A stretch of 64,000 bases of DNA. Source: Rhizobium grahamii. GTDB lineage: Bacteria; Pseudomonadota; Alphaproteobacteria; Rhizobiales; Rhizobiaceae. The notes below the pieces were generated by a model. The model saw only the letters and a program-made list of their open reading frames with translations, had not been told where the DNA came from and did not search any database. This document shows positions 1 through 8,998 of this stretch, piece after piece. The translations under genes and the position numbers were made by a program. Numbering within the stretch: the stretch's first letter is position 1; every line of letters starts with the position of its first letter. The stretch spans positions 930,001-994,000 of the forward strand of contig NZ_CP043498.1 in the NCBI RefSeq assembly GCF_009498215.1, written 5' to 3'.

Positions 1-122
1 AGGAGAAGGGCTGGCATCCGGCCGAAGTCCGCAAGCGCAACGTCACGACCGCGCTGAAAGCCTATGCCGCCTTTGCAACCAGCGCCGACCGTGGCGCTGT
101 GCGTGACCTCGGCGGTCGCTGA
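1..122 (+). CDS. 3' end of an unidentified CDS (partial)
   Basis: An open frame enters from the left edge and stops with TGA at 120-122. The visible tail is about 39 residues, hydrophilic and basic in its first half, ending in a Gly-Gly-Arg tail. I do not recognise the family from this fragment. Strong codon-position G+C bias supports it being coding. The next gene is on the opposite strand and convergent, with about 54 bases between the two stops. Confidence 0.5.
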   Translation, partial: EKGWHPAEVRKRNVTTALKAYAAFATSADRGAVRDLGGR

Positions 123-176
123 ACGGCGATCTCGACCCGCTGATTAAGAGTCAGCTGCTCATATGGACCGGTCGCC

Positions 177-533
177 TCAAAGCGGCCGGTTTATCTTTTT
201 GTAGGTCGCGTCCAGCTGCAGCAGCCGTTCGTCATAGGCCGCCTTGATACAGGACGTGTCGGCGCCGCAAGCCTGTCGCTTCTTCAGCCAGGCGGTCTGT
301 TCGTCCTGAAGCGTGCCGCGCGCTCCCATCGCCATCAGGCCGGAGAGCAGGTCGAATGTCGTCACCATCTTCACGTCGGCATCGTTGAGCGGGCGGTTGT
401 CGCAGATCGCCTTTTCGTCAGGCTGCAGCGTTTTCGCCTCGCAATCGAAGCTGGCGGCGTGGGTGACTGTAGACAAGGACAGCAGCATGGAAGCGCCTGT
501 CAGCGTCAAGGCAATATTTCGACGAGAGATCAT
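177..533 (-). CDS. LprI-like (DUF1311) small secreted protein
   Basis: The product is about 118 residues with an N-terminal signal peptide (MISRR, then a hydrophobic stretch, cleavage after THA). The mature part has the spaced cysteines and the late Trp-Leu-Lys-Lys-Arg/Cys pattern (WLKKRQAC) of the DUF1311/LprI family. E. coli-type LprI members have been linked to lysozyme inhibition, but many DUF1311 proteins have no known role. I chose the ATG at 533 because AGGA lies 8 bases upstream; a TTG at 551 would add six residues and destroy the signal peptide start. The upstream gene on the same strand stops at 548, so the two are probably co-transcribed. Confidence 0.7.
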   Translation of the reverse strand: MISRRNIALTLTGASMLLSLSTVTHAASFDCEAKTLQPDEKAICDNRPLNDADVKMVTTFDLLSGLMAMGARGTLQDEQTAWLKKRQACGADTSCIKAAYDERLLQLDATYKKINRPL

Positions 534-547
534 GCATGGTTTCCTGT

Positions 548-934
548 TCAACTACGAATGGCTCTCAGAAAGAGCAGGCACATGTAGATGATGCAGCACG
601 CCCAAACGGCAAGAATAAAGATCATGCCGGCTCGTCCCGACGGACGCTCCAGTCGTTTTGTCGCTTGAGCCCGAAGGTCTGCCATCACTGTGGGAGGGAT
701 CAGGCGGATGGCCAGCATGATCCCGAGAGGCACGATCACCAGATCGTCCAGATAGCCCAGCACCGGAATGAAATCCGGGATGAGGTCGATGGGCGAAAGC
801 GCATAGGCGGCGACAGCGCCGGCGACTGCCTTGGCGTGCCAGGGAACGCGGTTGTCGCGCGCCGCCAGCCAGAGTACGACGATGTCACGCTTGAGTGACT
901 TCGTCCATGCTTTGATCTTTGTTATCAGATGCAT
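548..934 (-). CDS. YkvA-family (DUF1232) membrane protein
   Basis: The 128-residue product has the DUF1232 signature in its middle (ALSPIDLIPDFIPVLGYLDD, about residues 45-64), followed by a hydrophobic segment, and a second membrane segment near the C-terminus (about 102-123). The family is widespread and of unknown function. It lies just upstream of the LprI-like gene on the same strand and reads away from degP, so the 137-base gap to degP should hold divergent promoters. Confidence 0.85.
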   Translation of the reverse strand: MHLITKIKAWTKSLKRDIVVLWLAARDNRVPWHAKAVAGAVAAYALSPIDLIPDFIPVLGYLDDLVIVPLGIMLAIRLIPPTVMADLRAQATKRLERPSGRAGMIFILAVWACCIIYMCLLFLRAIRS

Positions 935-1071
935 ACCAATCGTCTTTGACTCAACTTCACAAGCGCTTCACGTCGTCCCGCCTTGCCGTATTCTTCCATC
1001 CTTCCGCCCTCTTTCCTTTCTAGCGTCCGGCGCTACAACGTCTTCACAAGAGAATTTCAAAAGGACTTCCC

Positions 1072-2475
1072 ATGCCAGACTTGCTAAAGCGCGCAGCCCT
1101 GCCTCTCGTGGCTCTGATGCTCGCGCTGCCGGTTGCCGCCATTGCGCAAACCGCCAAGACCGTGCCGCAGAGTCAGTTGGAGATGCAGCTCTCCTTTGCG
1201 CCGCTCGTCAAGCAGACCGCCGGCGCCGTCGTCAATGTCTATGCGGAAAAGACAGTGCGCCGGCAATCGCCCTTTGCCGGCGACCCCTTCTTCGAGCAGT
1301 TCTTCGGCCAGCAGATGCCGAACCGCAGCGAGAAACAGTCTTCGCTCGGCTCCGGTGTGATCGTCGAGGCGAACGGAACGATCGTGACGAACAACCACGT
1401 CGTCGATGGCGCTGACGATATCAAGGTCGCGTTGTCTGACGGTCGGGAATTTCCCTGCAAGGTCGTACTGAAGGACGACCGGGTCGATCTCGCCGTCTTG
1501 AAGATCGACACCAAGGAAACCTTCCCGACGCTGCCGATCGCCAACTCCGACGGCGTTGAGGTCGGCGATCTTGTGCTTGCGATCGGCAATCCCTTCGGTG
1601 TCGGCCAGACGGTGACGTCGGGCATCGTTTCGGCGCTGGCCCGCAATCAGGTCGTCAAGAACGAGTTCGGCTTCTTCATCCAGACCGACGCCTCGATCAA
1701 TCCCGGCAATTCCGGCGGCGCCTTGATGAACATGAAGGGTGAACTGATCGGCATCAATACCGCGATCTTTTCGCGCGGTGGCGGCTCGAACGGCATTGGC
1801 TTCGCCATCCCGGCCAATCTGGTGAAGGTGTTTCTTGCCTCCGCCGACGCCGGTGTAAAGGCTTTCGAGCGCCCCTATGTGGGAGCCTCGTTTGATGCCG
1901 TCACATCTGAGGTTGCCGACGCCCTCGGCCTCGCCAAGGCGCGCGGCGCAATCGTCGTCAAGGTGAGCGAAGGTGGCCCTGCTGCCAAGGCCGGCCTGAA
2001 GCCAGGGCAGGTGATCACGGCCGTCGACGGCGTCACCGTCGAACATCCCGACGCGCTGCTCTATCGCCTCACGACTGCGGGTCTCGGCAATTCGGCCAAG
2101 CTGACCGTGGTCGACAACGGCAAGGAGAAGCAGGTCGATCTCGCCCTTGCACGCGCTCCGGAAACCGCGCCTCGAGACCAGCGGACCATCGGTGGCCATT
2201 CCCCGTTCACGGGTGCGGTCGTCGAAAATCTCTCGCCGCGTGTCGCCGACGAGCTGCGGATGGCGTCGGAGGCCAGCGGTGTCGTCGTTGCCGAGGTCAA
2301 GGATGGATCGGTTGCCGCAAGCCTCGGTTTCGAGCCGAAGGACATCATCGTCTCCGTCAACGGTTCCGAGGTGAAGACCACCAAGGAACTGGAATCGGTC
2401 GCCAGTCAGGGGCCGAATTTCTGGCGCGTCGAGATCGAGCGTGACGGTCAGCGCATCCGGCAGTTCTTCCGATGA
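1072..2475 (+). CDS. degP: DegP/HtrA-type periplasmic serine endoprotease
   Basis: This is a 467-residue Do-family protease that degrades or refolds damaged envelope proteins. It has a signal peptide (residues 1-26) and a trypsin-like domain with the catalytic triad His109 (TNNHVV), Asp139 (RVDLAVL) and Ser214 (NPGNSGG). A PDZ domain follows at about 265-350 and a second, weaker PDZ at about 375-465. Length is typical of the family. The start ATG is preceded by AAAGGA. Its stop overlaps the rarA start by four bases (ATGA), so the two are translationally coupled. The protease/chaperone balance typical of the family cannot be judged from sequence. Confidence 0.95.
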   Translation: MPDLLKRAALPLVALMLALPVAAIAQTAKTVPQSQLEMQLSFAPLVKQTAGAVVNVYAEKTVRRQSPFAGDPFFEQFFGQQMPNRSEKQSSLGSGVIVEANGTIVTNNHVVDGADDIKVALSDGREFPCKVVLKDDRVDLAVLKIDTKETFPTLPIANSDGVEVGDLVLAIGNPFGVGQTVTSGIVSALARNQVVKNEFGFFIQTDASINPGNSGGALMNMKGELIGINTAIFSRGGGSNGIGFAIPANLVKVFLASADAGVKAFERPYVGASFDAVTSEVADALGLAKARGAIVVKVSEGGPAAKAGLKPGQVITAVDGVTVEHPDALLYRLTTAGLGNSAKLTVVDNGKEKQVDLALARAPETAPRDQRTIGGHSPFTGAVVENLSPRVADELRMASEASGVVVAEVKDGSVAASLGFEPKDIIVSVNGSEVKTTKELESVASQGPNFWRVEIERDGQRIRQFFR

Positions 2476-3787
2476 GCAACGATCTCTTCGCGCCGCGCAT
2501 TCCGCAGGAGGTCGCCAACCGGCGACCGCTTGCAGACAGGCTTCGCCCGCAGACGCTTGGTGAAGTCACCGGTCAGGAACACCTGACCGGTGATGACGGC
2601 GTTCTCAGGCGGATGATCGAAAGCGGCTCGTTGGGATCGATGATTTTCTGGGGCCCGCCAGGCACCGGCAAGACCACCGTCGCGCGGCTACTGTCGGGCG
2701 AGGCGGGTCTTGCCTTCGAGCAGATTTCGGCGATCTTTTCCGGTGTCGCGGATCTCAAGAAGGTGTTCGAGTCCGCGCGGTTGCGCCGCATGGACGGGCG
2801 CCAGACGCTGCTTTTCGTCGATGAAATCCATCGCTTCAATCGCGCGCAGCAGGATAGTTTTCTGCCGGTCATGGAAGACGGTACCGTCATCCTTGTCGGC
2901 GCCACGACCGAGAACCCGTCGTTCGAACTCAATGCCGCTCTCTTGTCGCGTGCCCGTGTCCTCACCTTCAAGTCGCATGATGATACGAGCCTAGAAGAGC
3001 TATTGAAGCGGGCCGAGGCAACCGAGCAGAAATCCCTGCCGCTGACGCCGGAGGCGAGGATCAGCCTGCTCCGCATGGCCGACGGCGATGGTCGCGCGGT
3101 ACTGACCCTTGCCGAAGAGGTCTGGCGCGCTGTCCGTCAGGGTGAGACCTTTGACACGGAGGGCCTGACGCGGATCGTCCAGCGCCGGGCGCCTGTTTAT
3201 GACAAGGCGCAGGACGGGCACTACAATCTGATTTCTGCTTTGCATAAGTCCGTCCGCGGGTCCGATCCGGATGCCGCGCTCTATTATCTCGCGCGCATGT
3301 TCGACGCCGGCGAGGATCCGCTATATCTCGGACGCCGGCTGGTGCGCATGGCCGTGGAGGATATCGGTCTTGCCGATCCCCAGGCACTGGTCGTCTGCAA
3401 CGCCGCCAAGGATGCCTACGACTATCTCGGCTCTCCGGAGGGGAACTGGCGCTCGCACAGGCTTGCGTTTATCTCGCCACCGCCCCGAAATCGAACGCCG
3501 TCTACACCGCCTTCAAGGCCGCGACCATGGCTGCCAAGCAAAATGGTTCGCTTCTGCCACCGAAGCACATTCTGAATGCGCCGACGAAGCTGATGAAGGA
3601 TGAAGGTTACAACGAAGGCTATCGCTACGATCACGACGAGCCGGATGCCTTTTCAGGTCAGGACTATTTTCCGGAGAAGATGGGACGCCAGACCTTCTAC
3701 GACCCGCCGGAACGCGGTTTCGAGCGGGATATCAGGAAGCGTCTGGATTGGTGGGCGAAGCTTCGCAAGGAGCGCAATCAGCGCTGA
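2472..3787 (+). pseudogene. rarA: rarA (mgsA), AAA+ recombination factor, one -1 frameshift
   Basis: The product is the replication-associated recombination ATPase that acts at stalled forks. Walker A (GPPGTGKTT, residues 61-69) and Walker B (LLFVDEIH, about 113-120) are intact. The frame breaks near 3440-3443: after Ser-Pro-Glu-Gly the frame runs into unrelated sequence to a stop at 3575. Restoring one G in the GGGG run continues a normal RarA C-terminus (from ELALAQACVYLATAPKSN to the RLDWWAKL region) to the stop at 3785-3787, giving 438 residues, the normal length. I think a sequencing deletion is more likely than decay, since the rest is fully conserved. It overlaps degP by four bases and ends flush against the convergent DUF1883 gene. 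Confidence 0.9.
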
Positions 3788-4093
3788 TCAGGAGGCCCGC
3801 ATCTGGCCGCCAGGGCCCGCGATCAGTTTCACGGCAGACTCCGCCAGACCATGATGTCCTTCCATGTCGACCACCAGATGCCAGTGGCCGCTCTCCGGGA
3901 TCGACAGCTTTACCGGCGATTTGCGCGCTACGCCGCCCACATACTTGAAATCGAGCACTTCGGTAAAACGCTGGTAGTTCGGTGCCGTCATCAAGCGAAC
4001 ATTCGCCACGGCAGACAGCGTCACCTCGATGATCGTCCCAGCTCGCTGTTCCTTGAGGTCGTAGTGGGTGAAGCGAAAATTGGGTTTCGGCAT
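3788..4093 (-). CDS. DUF1883 domain protein
   Basis: The 101-residue product starts MPKPNFRFTHYDLKEQ and contains the GHWHLVVDMEGH motif near residues 69-80, both features I associate with DUF1883. That domain occurs alone in Rhizobiales and fused to TIR domains elsewhere. No function is established. There is no signal peptide. The stop codon lies immediately beside the rarA stop on the other strand, with no intergenic base. The Shine-Dalgarno is weak. Confidence 0.75.
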   Translation of the reverse strand: MPKPNFRFTHYDLKEQRAGTIIEVTLSAVANVRLMTAPNYQRFTEVLDFKYVGGVARKSPVKLSIPESGHWHLVVDMEGHHGLAESAVKLIAGPGGQMRAS

Positions 4094-4188
4094 TGGGGGC
4101 GTCCGTCGTCTATTGCGACAAACGCTAGCAATCTTCGGTTAACGAAGAGTTGGCCTTTGAGGCTTCCGCCCGCTTTTCCGCGAAAGCG

Positions 4189-4449
4189 CTAATGGACGAT
4201 CGGATCCTCACTGCCCGCGATGAGGCGGAGTGCGGTTTCGCCCGGCGCGAACGAGATCTGGCTGAGATCGTGGTCGCATTCTTCGACGGCGAAATGCAGC
4301 GCCGCATCCCGGCTGACGAATATCCCGCCGACGCGCCCCTCCCGATCGTTGACGACCCAGCGACCCGCGCTGTTGCTGCCGATCGTGAAACGCGGCAGCG
4401 CTTTCGGGCTGGCTGCGGCGAAACGGCGAGCATGATGGTGGAGGGGCAT
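4189..4449 (-). CDS. small conserved hypothetical protein
   Basis: The 86-residue product begins MPLHHHARRFAAAS and contains a central segment, GRWVVNDREGRVGGIFVSRD, that looks like a compact beta-rich domain of the kind seen in DUF2188-like proteins. I cannot assign it firmly. I chose the ATG at 4449 because AAAGGAA sits about six bases upstream; a longer frame to 4563 exists but has no ribosome site and would overlap the neighbouring dapA-like gene. It follows that gene on the same strand with 43 bases between. Confidence 0.55.
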   Translation of the reverse strand: MPLHHHARRFAAASPKALPRFTIGSNSAGRWVVNDREGRVGGIFVSRDAALHFAVEECDHDLSQISFAPGETALRLIAGSEDPIVH

Positions 4450-4492
4450 TTCGGTTCCTTTCATGGTGTGGATGCAGGGGGATGTAGTCGCA

Positions 4493-5383
4493 TCAAGATG
4501 CGAGAGGGCGGGTTTCCGCAGCCGAGGTGAGTGCGTCGAAGACCGCGGCTCTTTCGTCGGCATCGAGCTCTACCATCGGCAGCCGAACCGTCGCATCGAC
4601 ATCGAGGAGAAGCCGCAGCGCATACTTGATCTGAGCCGGTGCCTGATCGCCCAATATTTGCGTCAGGGGATGCAGCCGCCGTTCAAGGGCCAAAGCGCCG
4701 GGAATGTTGCCGGCGAGGGCGGCATTGTGGAGCGAGTTGAACAATCGCGGATGGACGTTGGCGCCGGACGAGATGATGCCGGTGCCGTAGCCGCTTAGAA
4801 AGGCGAGCGAGGTGTCGTCTCTGTCGGAAAGGAAGAGGAAGCGCTCGCGCAATGCAGGCGAGGGAGGCTGTATTCCATGTCCGATCACGCCGGCGATCGA
4901 GGGGATTGTCGCAAGCGCCTCCAATGTCTGAGGCGAAAGGCTGCTTGCAGAGCGTGCCGGATTGTCGTCGACGATGACAGGAATACTGGTTTCCGCCGCA
5001 AGCGTCTGGAAATGGTGGAGAATACCGCGTTGCCCCGGTTTTGAATAGTAAGGGACGGTCACGATCGCTGCCGCTGCGCCAAGGGCTTCGGCCTGTTGGG
5101 TGAGCCTTATTGTCTCGAGTGTGCAGTTGGTGCCGGTCGCGGCGAGCACCGGAACGCGACGGTCGGCGGCTCTCATGCAGCATTGAAGGACGGCCGAGCG
5201 CTCGAGCATCGAAAGGGTCGGGCCTTCGCCCGTCACTGTGCAGACGGCGAGGCCGCCGACGCCTGACAGCACTTGCCTGACGGCGAGCTTTTCAAGCGTT
5301 GAAAGGTCGACGGCGTCGCCCCGGAATGGCGTTACCAACGCAGTCGTGACGGCGCCGAGACGAAGGAGGCTGTTCGGTCTCAT
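4493..5383 (-). CDS. DapA-family aldolase homologue lacking the Schiff-base lysine
   Basis: The 296-residue product has the full TIM-barrel pattern of dihydrodipicolinate synthase / N-acetylneuraminate lyase proteins: the TGEGPTLS phosphate-loop region (51-58), PYYSKPGQRG (111-120, active-site Tyr retained) and a GANVHPRLF strand late in the barrel. At the catalytic position, where the family has Gly-Ile-Lys, this protein has Gly-Val-Ile (residues 165-167, SIAGVIGHG), so no lysine is available for imine formation. It may be non-catalytic, regulatory, or use another chemistry; it should not be annotated as dapA. A 51-residue membrane protein gene ends five bases upstream on the same strand. 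Confidence 0.8.
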   Translation of the reverse strand: MRPNSLLRLGAVTTALVTPFRGDAVDLSTLEKLAVRQVLSGVGGLAVCTVTGEGPTLSMLERSAVLQCCMRAADRRVPVLAATGTNCTLETIRLTQQAEALGAAAAIVTVPYYSKPGQRGILHHFQTLAAETSIPVIVDDNPARSASSLSPQTLEALATIPSIAGVIGHGIQPPSPALRERFLFLSDRDDTSLAFLSGYGTGIISSGANVHPRLFNSLHNAALAGNIPGALALERRLHPLTQILGDQAPAQIKYALRLLLDVDATVRLPMVELDADERAAVFDALTSAAETRPLAS

Positions 5384-5388
5384 TGGCG

Positions 5389-5544
5389 TCAGAACCCGGC
5401 CAGGATCACGTAGAGCTCTACCGCCGCCAGTACGACGCCGAAGATGACCAGAGCCTGGGCCGTCCGCCTTTCGCGCATTTGCCGTTTCGGCATGCGCCTA
5501 TCCGGTCGTGCGATCTGCAAGCTCGAAGAAATGAAATCTCTCAT
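5389..5544 (-). CDS. small single-pass membrane protein, 51 residues
   Basis: This small frame encodes a basic N-terminal half (MRDFISSSLQIARPDRRMPK) and a C-terminal hydrophobic helix (about residues 30-50, ALVIFGVVLAAVELYVIL) ending in Gly-Phe. A good ribosome site, GAGGTGA, lies about six bases upstream of the ATG. The stop is five bases before the start of the DapA-like gene, so the pair is probably translationally coupled. I know no family for it. The arrangement suggests an inner membrane protein with a cytoplasmic basic N-terminus. Confidence 0.6.
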   Translation of the reverse strand: MRDFISSSLQIARPDRRMPKRQMRERRTAQALVIFGVVLAAVELYVILAGF

Positions 5545-5870
5545 GACGTTCACCTCGTGCATCATGAGGAAAGGCTACAGCTGGCGGCCGTAGGGAATCC
5601 ATTCCGCTGCGCGCCGCGGAAAATAGAAATCGCATAAACGCCGATGCGGGCCTCGCCGCGTCAAAGGACTCCGAGATCAACGGGTTCAGGCTGTTTCCGG
5701 AATCGATAGATGAACGACTTGAATCAAACCGCGAACGTCCTGCGAGCCTAGCGTCGAGGGTTTCATTTCCCGGCACCTGCGAAAAAGATTGTAGGCCTGT
5801 CGGCAAGGCGCCAGGCAGTTCGTCCTTGTAGGGAAGACGCAACAGGCATCATCTGCCAGAGATCAAACGG
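5545..5870. other. intergenic region without a recognisable gene
   Basis: This 326-base stretch separates the small membrane protein gene and the DoxX gene, which read away from each other, so it should carry two divergent promoters. I found no convincing -35/-10 pair, hairpin or coding frame in it. Confidence 0.4.
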
Positions 5871-6299
5871 GTGCCCTTTACGGGCAGGGAGAAGGGTAAG
5901 GCAATCGCTATTCTCGTCGCGCGCCTCATCTTCGCGGCGGTGTTCATCATGGCATCGACGCTGAAATTCCTGGACATGCAGTCGACGGCAGATTTCATCG
6001 CGGCTGCCGGCTTTCCGATGCCGTTGTTCCTCGCGTGGGTCGCGGCATTCTTCGAACTCGCACTCGCTTTCGCCCTGCTGACGGGGGCATTCTTCTCCGA
6101 AGCAGCGCTGCTTGCCGGCCTATACGTTCTCTTCCTGGCCTTTTCATTCCATGGGCCGGGGCGGTGGACGGGAAACCAGGCCGAATTCGGCTTCTTCATC
6201 GATCACTTCACCTTCTTTGCCGGCCTGCTATTCGCCGCAGTCCATGGCCCGGGCGAAACACTCGCGCTTCGCACCCGCGCCCTTCTGGCTGCTCGCTGA
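5871..6299 (+). CDS. DoxX family membrane protein
   Basis: The 142-residue product has four predicted membrane helices, a TLKFLDM segment after the first helix, and the Gly-Phe-Pro-Met-Pro turn (about 43-47) typical of DoxX/DUF4870-like quinone-associated proteins. DoxX family members are linked to thiosulfate:quinone oxidation or to oxidative stress complexes, but function here is unknown. The start is a GTG with a poor ribosome site; no better in-frame start exists upstream. It converges on the DUF4239 gene, with 12 bases between the two ends. Confidence 0.75.
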   Translation: MPFTGREKGKAIAILVARLIFAAVFIMASTLKFLDMQSTADFIAAAGFPMPLFLAWVAAFFELALAFALLTGAFFSEAALLAGLYVLFLAFSFHGPGRWTGNQAEFGFFIDHFTFFAGLLFAAVHGPGETLALRTRALLAAR

Positions 6300-6311
6300 C
6301 GGAGGAACGAG

Positions 6312-7085
6312 CTATCCCGACGGCGGCGGGCTTGCCAGTTCCTCCAGCAGGCGCTCGAACGCCGTCGGCTTTAGCGTGGCCGGCGGATTGTAGGGGTCCG
6401 AGAACGCGTAGATAAAGAAGAGAATAATGCCGGTGAAGGCACCGAGAACGGACAGCAGCAGCAGATTTCGTGCGTCGGGCGGGTAGGGATAGTAGCCGAG
6501 CGCCATGAAGATGACGCCAGAGATCGCAGCGAACCAGAAGATCTTGCTGACGGAGTCCGTGCCGCTGTTTTCGCGCTTGTCTCGGGAGTCCGAGATGGCG
6601 TGCACATTGGCGAGCATGTGATCGCGGATGCTCTGCTGCCGAACATTGGTTGGGGTCAGATCCAGTACTCGCTGGTAGACGTTATCCCACTTGGCCCATG
6701 CGGTGGCCGAAAGCTGCCCCGTGGTGCCCAAGCTGCGCCATTCCTCATCAACGACGATCTGGACATATTCGAACAGGGCCTGCTGGATCGGCGGCTTTTC
6801 ATTGGCGCCGTAGCGTTCCGCGTCGAAATAGACGTTGGCGACGGCGTTCGCCTCGGTCACGCTCTCGAATTTCAGTTGCTGGTATTCGATCATCTCTTGC
6901 GCGAACACCAGCGCCAGGATCAGCGCGTGAAGGGATGATATGCGCATGACCACTGCGCCGGCCAGCTCCCTGTCCTTTCCGGTCGGGTCGGCCCCCATGA
7001 TGAAACGCATCAGGAAATAGAAAGCCAGCGTAACGACGATCGTGCCGCCGATGAATGCAATGCCGAAGAGGATGACGCTGCCCAT
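6312..7085 (-). CDS. DUF4239 (bestrophin-like) membrane protein
   Basis: The 257-residue product has two membrane helices near the N-terminus (about 5-27 and 45-62), a long soluble central region rich in Gln/Glu and aromatic residues, and two further helices (about 183-200 and 208-228). This 2+2 helix layout with the central YQQLKFESVTEANAVANVY segment matches DUF4239, sometimes called bestrophin-like. No transport activity has been shown for the family that I can cite. Confidence 0.75.
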   Translation of the reverse strand: MGSVILFGIAFIGGTIVVTLAFYFLMRFIMGADPTGKDRELAGAVVMRISSLHALILALVFAQEMIEYQQLKFESVTEANAVANVYFDAERYGANEKPPIQQALFEYVQIVVDEEWRSLGTTGQLSATAWAKWDNVYQRVLDLTPTNVRQQSIRDHMLANVHAISDSRDKRENSGTDSVSKIFWFAAISGVIFMALGYYPYPPDARNLLLLSVLGAFTGIILFFIYAFSDPYNPPATLKPTAFERLLEELASPPPSG

Positions 7086-7195
7086 GAGGATCTCCCGCTC
7101 GCTCGTGGCCAGACTGTATTCGCAGGCGCGCGCATGATCAACGAACGAGACGAAACGTTCCGGTCAACCGTTTGGGGAGGCGTGTTTGGGCGGTA

Positions 7196-7987
7196 CTAGC
7201 GGAGAATGCCGTCGAGAGCAGGCATCCCCATGACGGCCGACGCGCCGATCAAAAGATAGCAGATCAGCCGGAAGGTGCTTTCCTTGGCAAGCCCAAACAA
7301 CAACGAGCCACCATAGAGACCGGCCGCATAGCTTGGCAGGATGACAACCGTGAGAGCAAAGACCGCCGGCACAAACAGGTCGCCGAAATAGTAGCTTACG
7401 ACGCTGAAGCAGGTCGAAACCGCGAAGTAGAGGACGACATTCGCGCGCACCCGGGCAAAACCGGTCGTCCCACCGAGCCAGTAGGCGACGACAGGAGGTC
7501 CGCCGAGTTGCGCTGCGCCGCTGAAAAGCCCGGCGATGAGCCCGGTCATCGAGGTAAGCGGCGCCCGCGGTTCGCCGTGATAGCGCCAGCCGGAGACAAG
7601 CAACGCGAGCAGGCAAATCGCTACGGCCGTGATCGCCCAGCGCAGGGTAAGCGGATCCATCAGAGCCAGTGCCGCGGTACCGGCGGGCACGCCGAGGATG
7701 GCGCCCGCGGCCATCGTGAAGACCTCGCGCCGGTTGGCACTGCGCCAGGCCGGCGGGATCATCCCAAGCGTTGCCAGGCCGTCGATGACAAGCAGGGCGG
7801 GCGATATCAGCTTTGGGCCGATGATCGCGCCGCCGAGCGGAATGAAGATCAATGCCGCACCGAACCCGGAGAAACCCCGTGCCAGCCCCGCAATGAAGGC
7901 GATGACGATAAGCGATAGCACGCCATGATCCGGCAGGGCCGTGGTAAACCACGCGCCCGTGTCTGCCAGCAGCGCATCAAGCGACAT
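7196..7987 (-). CDS. TauE/SafE-family sulfite exporter-like permease
   Basis: The 263-residue inner membrane protein has about eight hydrophobic helices and the two family repeats: AGLARGFSGFGAALIFIPLG (about 34-53) and GLIAGLFSGAAQLGGPPVVAYW (about 148-169). TauE/SafE proteins export sulfite, sulfoacetate or related anions, but the substrate here cannot be read from sequence. It ends about 110 bases from DUF4239, and argC lies just upstream on the same strand with 15 bases between. Confidence 0.85.
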   Translation of the reverse strand: MSLDALLADTGAWFTTALPDHGVLSLIVIAFIAGLARGFSGFGAALIFIPLGGAIIGPKLISPALLVIDGLATLGMIPPAWRSANRREVFTMAAGAILGVPAGTAALALMDPLTLRWAITAVAICLLALLVSGWRYHGEPRAPLTSMTGLIAGLFSGAAQLGGPPVVAYWLGGTTGFARVRANVVLYFAVSTCFSVVSYYFGDLFVPAVFALTVVILPSYAAGLYGGSLLFGLAKESTFRLICYLLIGASAVMGMPALDGILR

Positions 7988-8002
7988 CGACAGGCTCCCG
8001 GA

Positions 8003-8935
8003 TCAGGAGGCGAGCATTAGGTCCATGTTCTGGACAGCCGCGCCCGAAGCGCCCTTGCCGAGGTTGTCGAGCAGCGCCACGAGATTGACCTGCGAGGCGC
8101 CCGGCGTGCCGAAAACGAAGAGCTTCATCGTGTCTTTGCCGGCGAGTTCGACAGCATCGATACGCGGCAGCTTGCTGCTCTGCTCCAGCGGCACGACAGT
8201 CACGATATCCTGGCCGGCATAGTGAGCGACGAGGGCAGCATGGATGCTTTCGAGCGTCGTGCCATCGGCCAGATCATCGAGATGCAACGGCACCTGAACA
8301 ATCATGCCCTGCGCGAACTTCCCGACCGACGGCGAGAAGATCGGCGCGCGATCGAGCAGCCCATGGATCTTCATCTCGGGAACGTGCTTGTGCGTCAGCG
8401 TCAGGCCATAGAGGAAGTGTGGCGCGGTAATCGCATCGTCGCGGCTCTGGTCTTCAATCTGCGCGATCATCTGCTTGCCGCCGCCGGTGTAGCCCGAAAC
8501 CGCATTGACCGTGACCGGATAGCCGTCGGGCAGGATGCCGGCAGCACGCAGCGGCCGAATGAGGCCGATGGCACCGGTGGGGTAGCAGCCGGGATTGGCG
8601 ACGAAGCGAGCAGCCTTGATCTTTTCCGCTTGCTCCTTGTCCATCTCCGCGAAACCGTAAGCCCACGTCGGGTTGACGCGGAAGGCAGTGGAGGTGTCGA
8701 TGACACGCACGTTGTTATTGCCGGAGACCATCTGCACGGCCTCCTTCGAAGCATCGTCGGGCAGGCAGAGGATCGCGATGTCGGCGTTATTGAGCATATC
8801 CTCGCGCATCGCCGCGTTGCGACGCTCGGCTTCCGGGATCGACAGAAGCTCGACATCGCGACGGCCGGCCATGCGCGTGCGGATCTGCAAGCCCGTCGTG
8901 CCGTGTTCGCCATCGATGAAGATCTTCGGTGCCAT
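8003..8935 (-). CDS. argC: N-acetyl-gamma-glutamyl-phosphate reductase, type 2
   Basis: ArgC catalyses the NADPH-dependent third step of arginine synthesis. The 310-residue length and the N-terminus ([15 protein letters not shown], cofactor loop) match the short type-2 form rather than the 340-residue type-1 enzyme. The catalytic cysteine is Cys117 in [11 protein letters not shown] chose the ATG at 8935; a GTG at 8947 would add four residues and neither has a strong Shine-Dalgarno. The agmatinase gene is just upstream on the same strand. Confidence 0.95.
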   Translation of the reverse strand: MAPKIFIDGEHGTTGLQIRTRMAGRRDVELLSIPEAERRNAAMREDMLNNADIAILCLPDDASKEAVQMVSGNNNVRVIDTSTAFRVNPTWAYGFAEMDKEQAEKIKAARFVANPGCYPTGAIGLIRPLRAAGILPDGYPVTVNAVSGYTGGGKQMIAQIEDQSRDDAITAPHFLYGLTLTHKHVPEMKIHGLLDRAPIFSPSVGKFAQGMIVQVPLHLDDLADGTTLESIHAALVAHYAGQDIVTVVPLEQSSKLPRIDAVELAGKDTMKLFVFGTPGASQVNLVALLDNLGKGASGAAVQNMDLMLAS

Positions 8936-8998
8936 TGTCTTGCTCACACTTTCAATAGGTTAGAAAGAAGTCCGGAATCATTTTGTAAGAGAGATGAG

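Noticed and set aside
7110..7170. General stress (EcfG-type) promoter upstream of DUF4239
   Set aside because: GGAAC and CGTT are present on the minus strand but 13 bases apart rather than 16-17.
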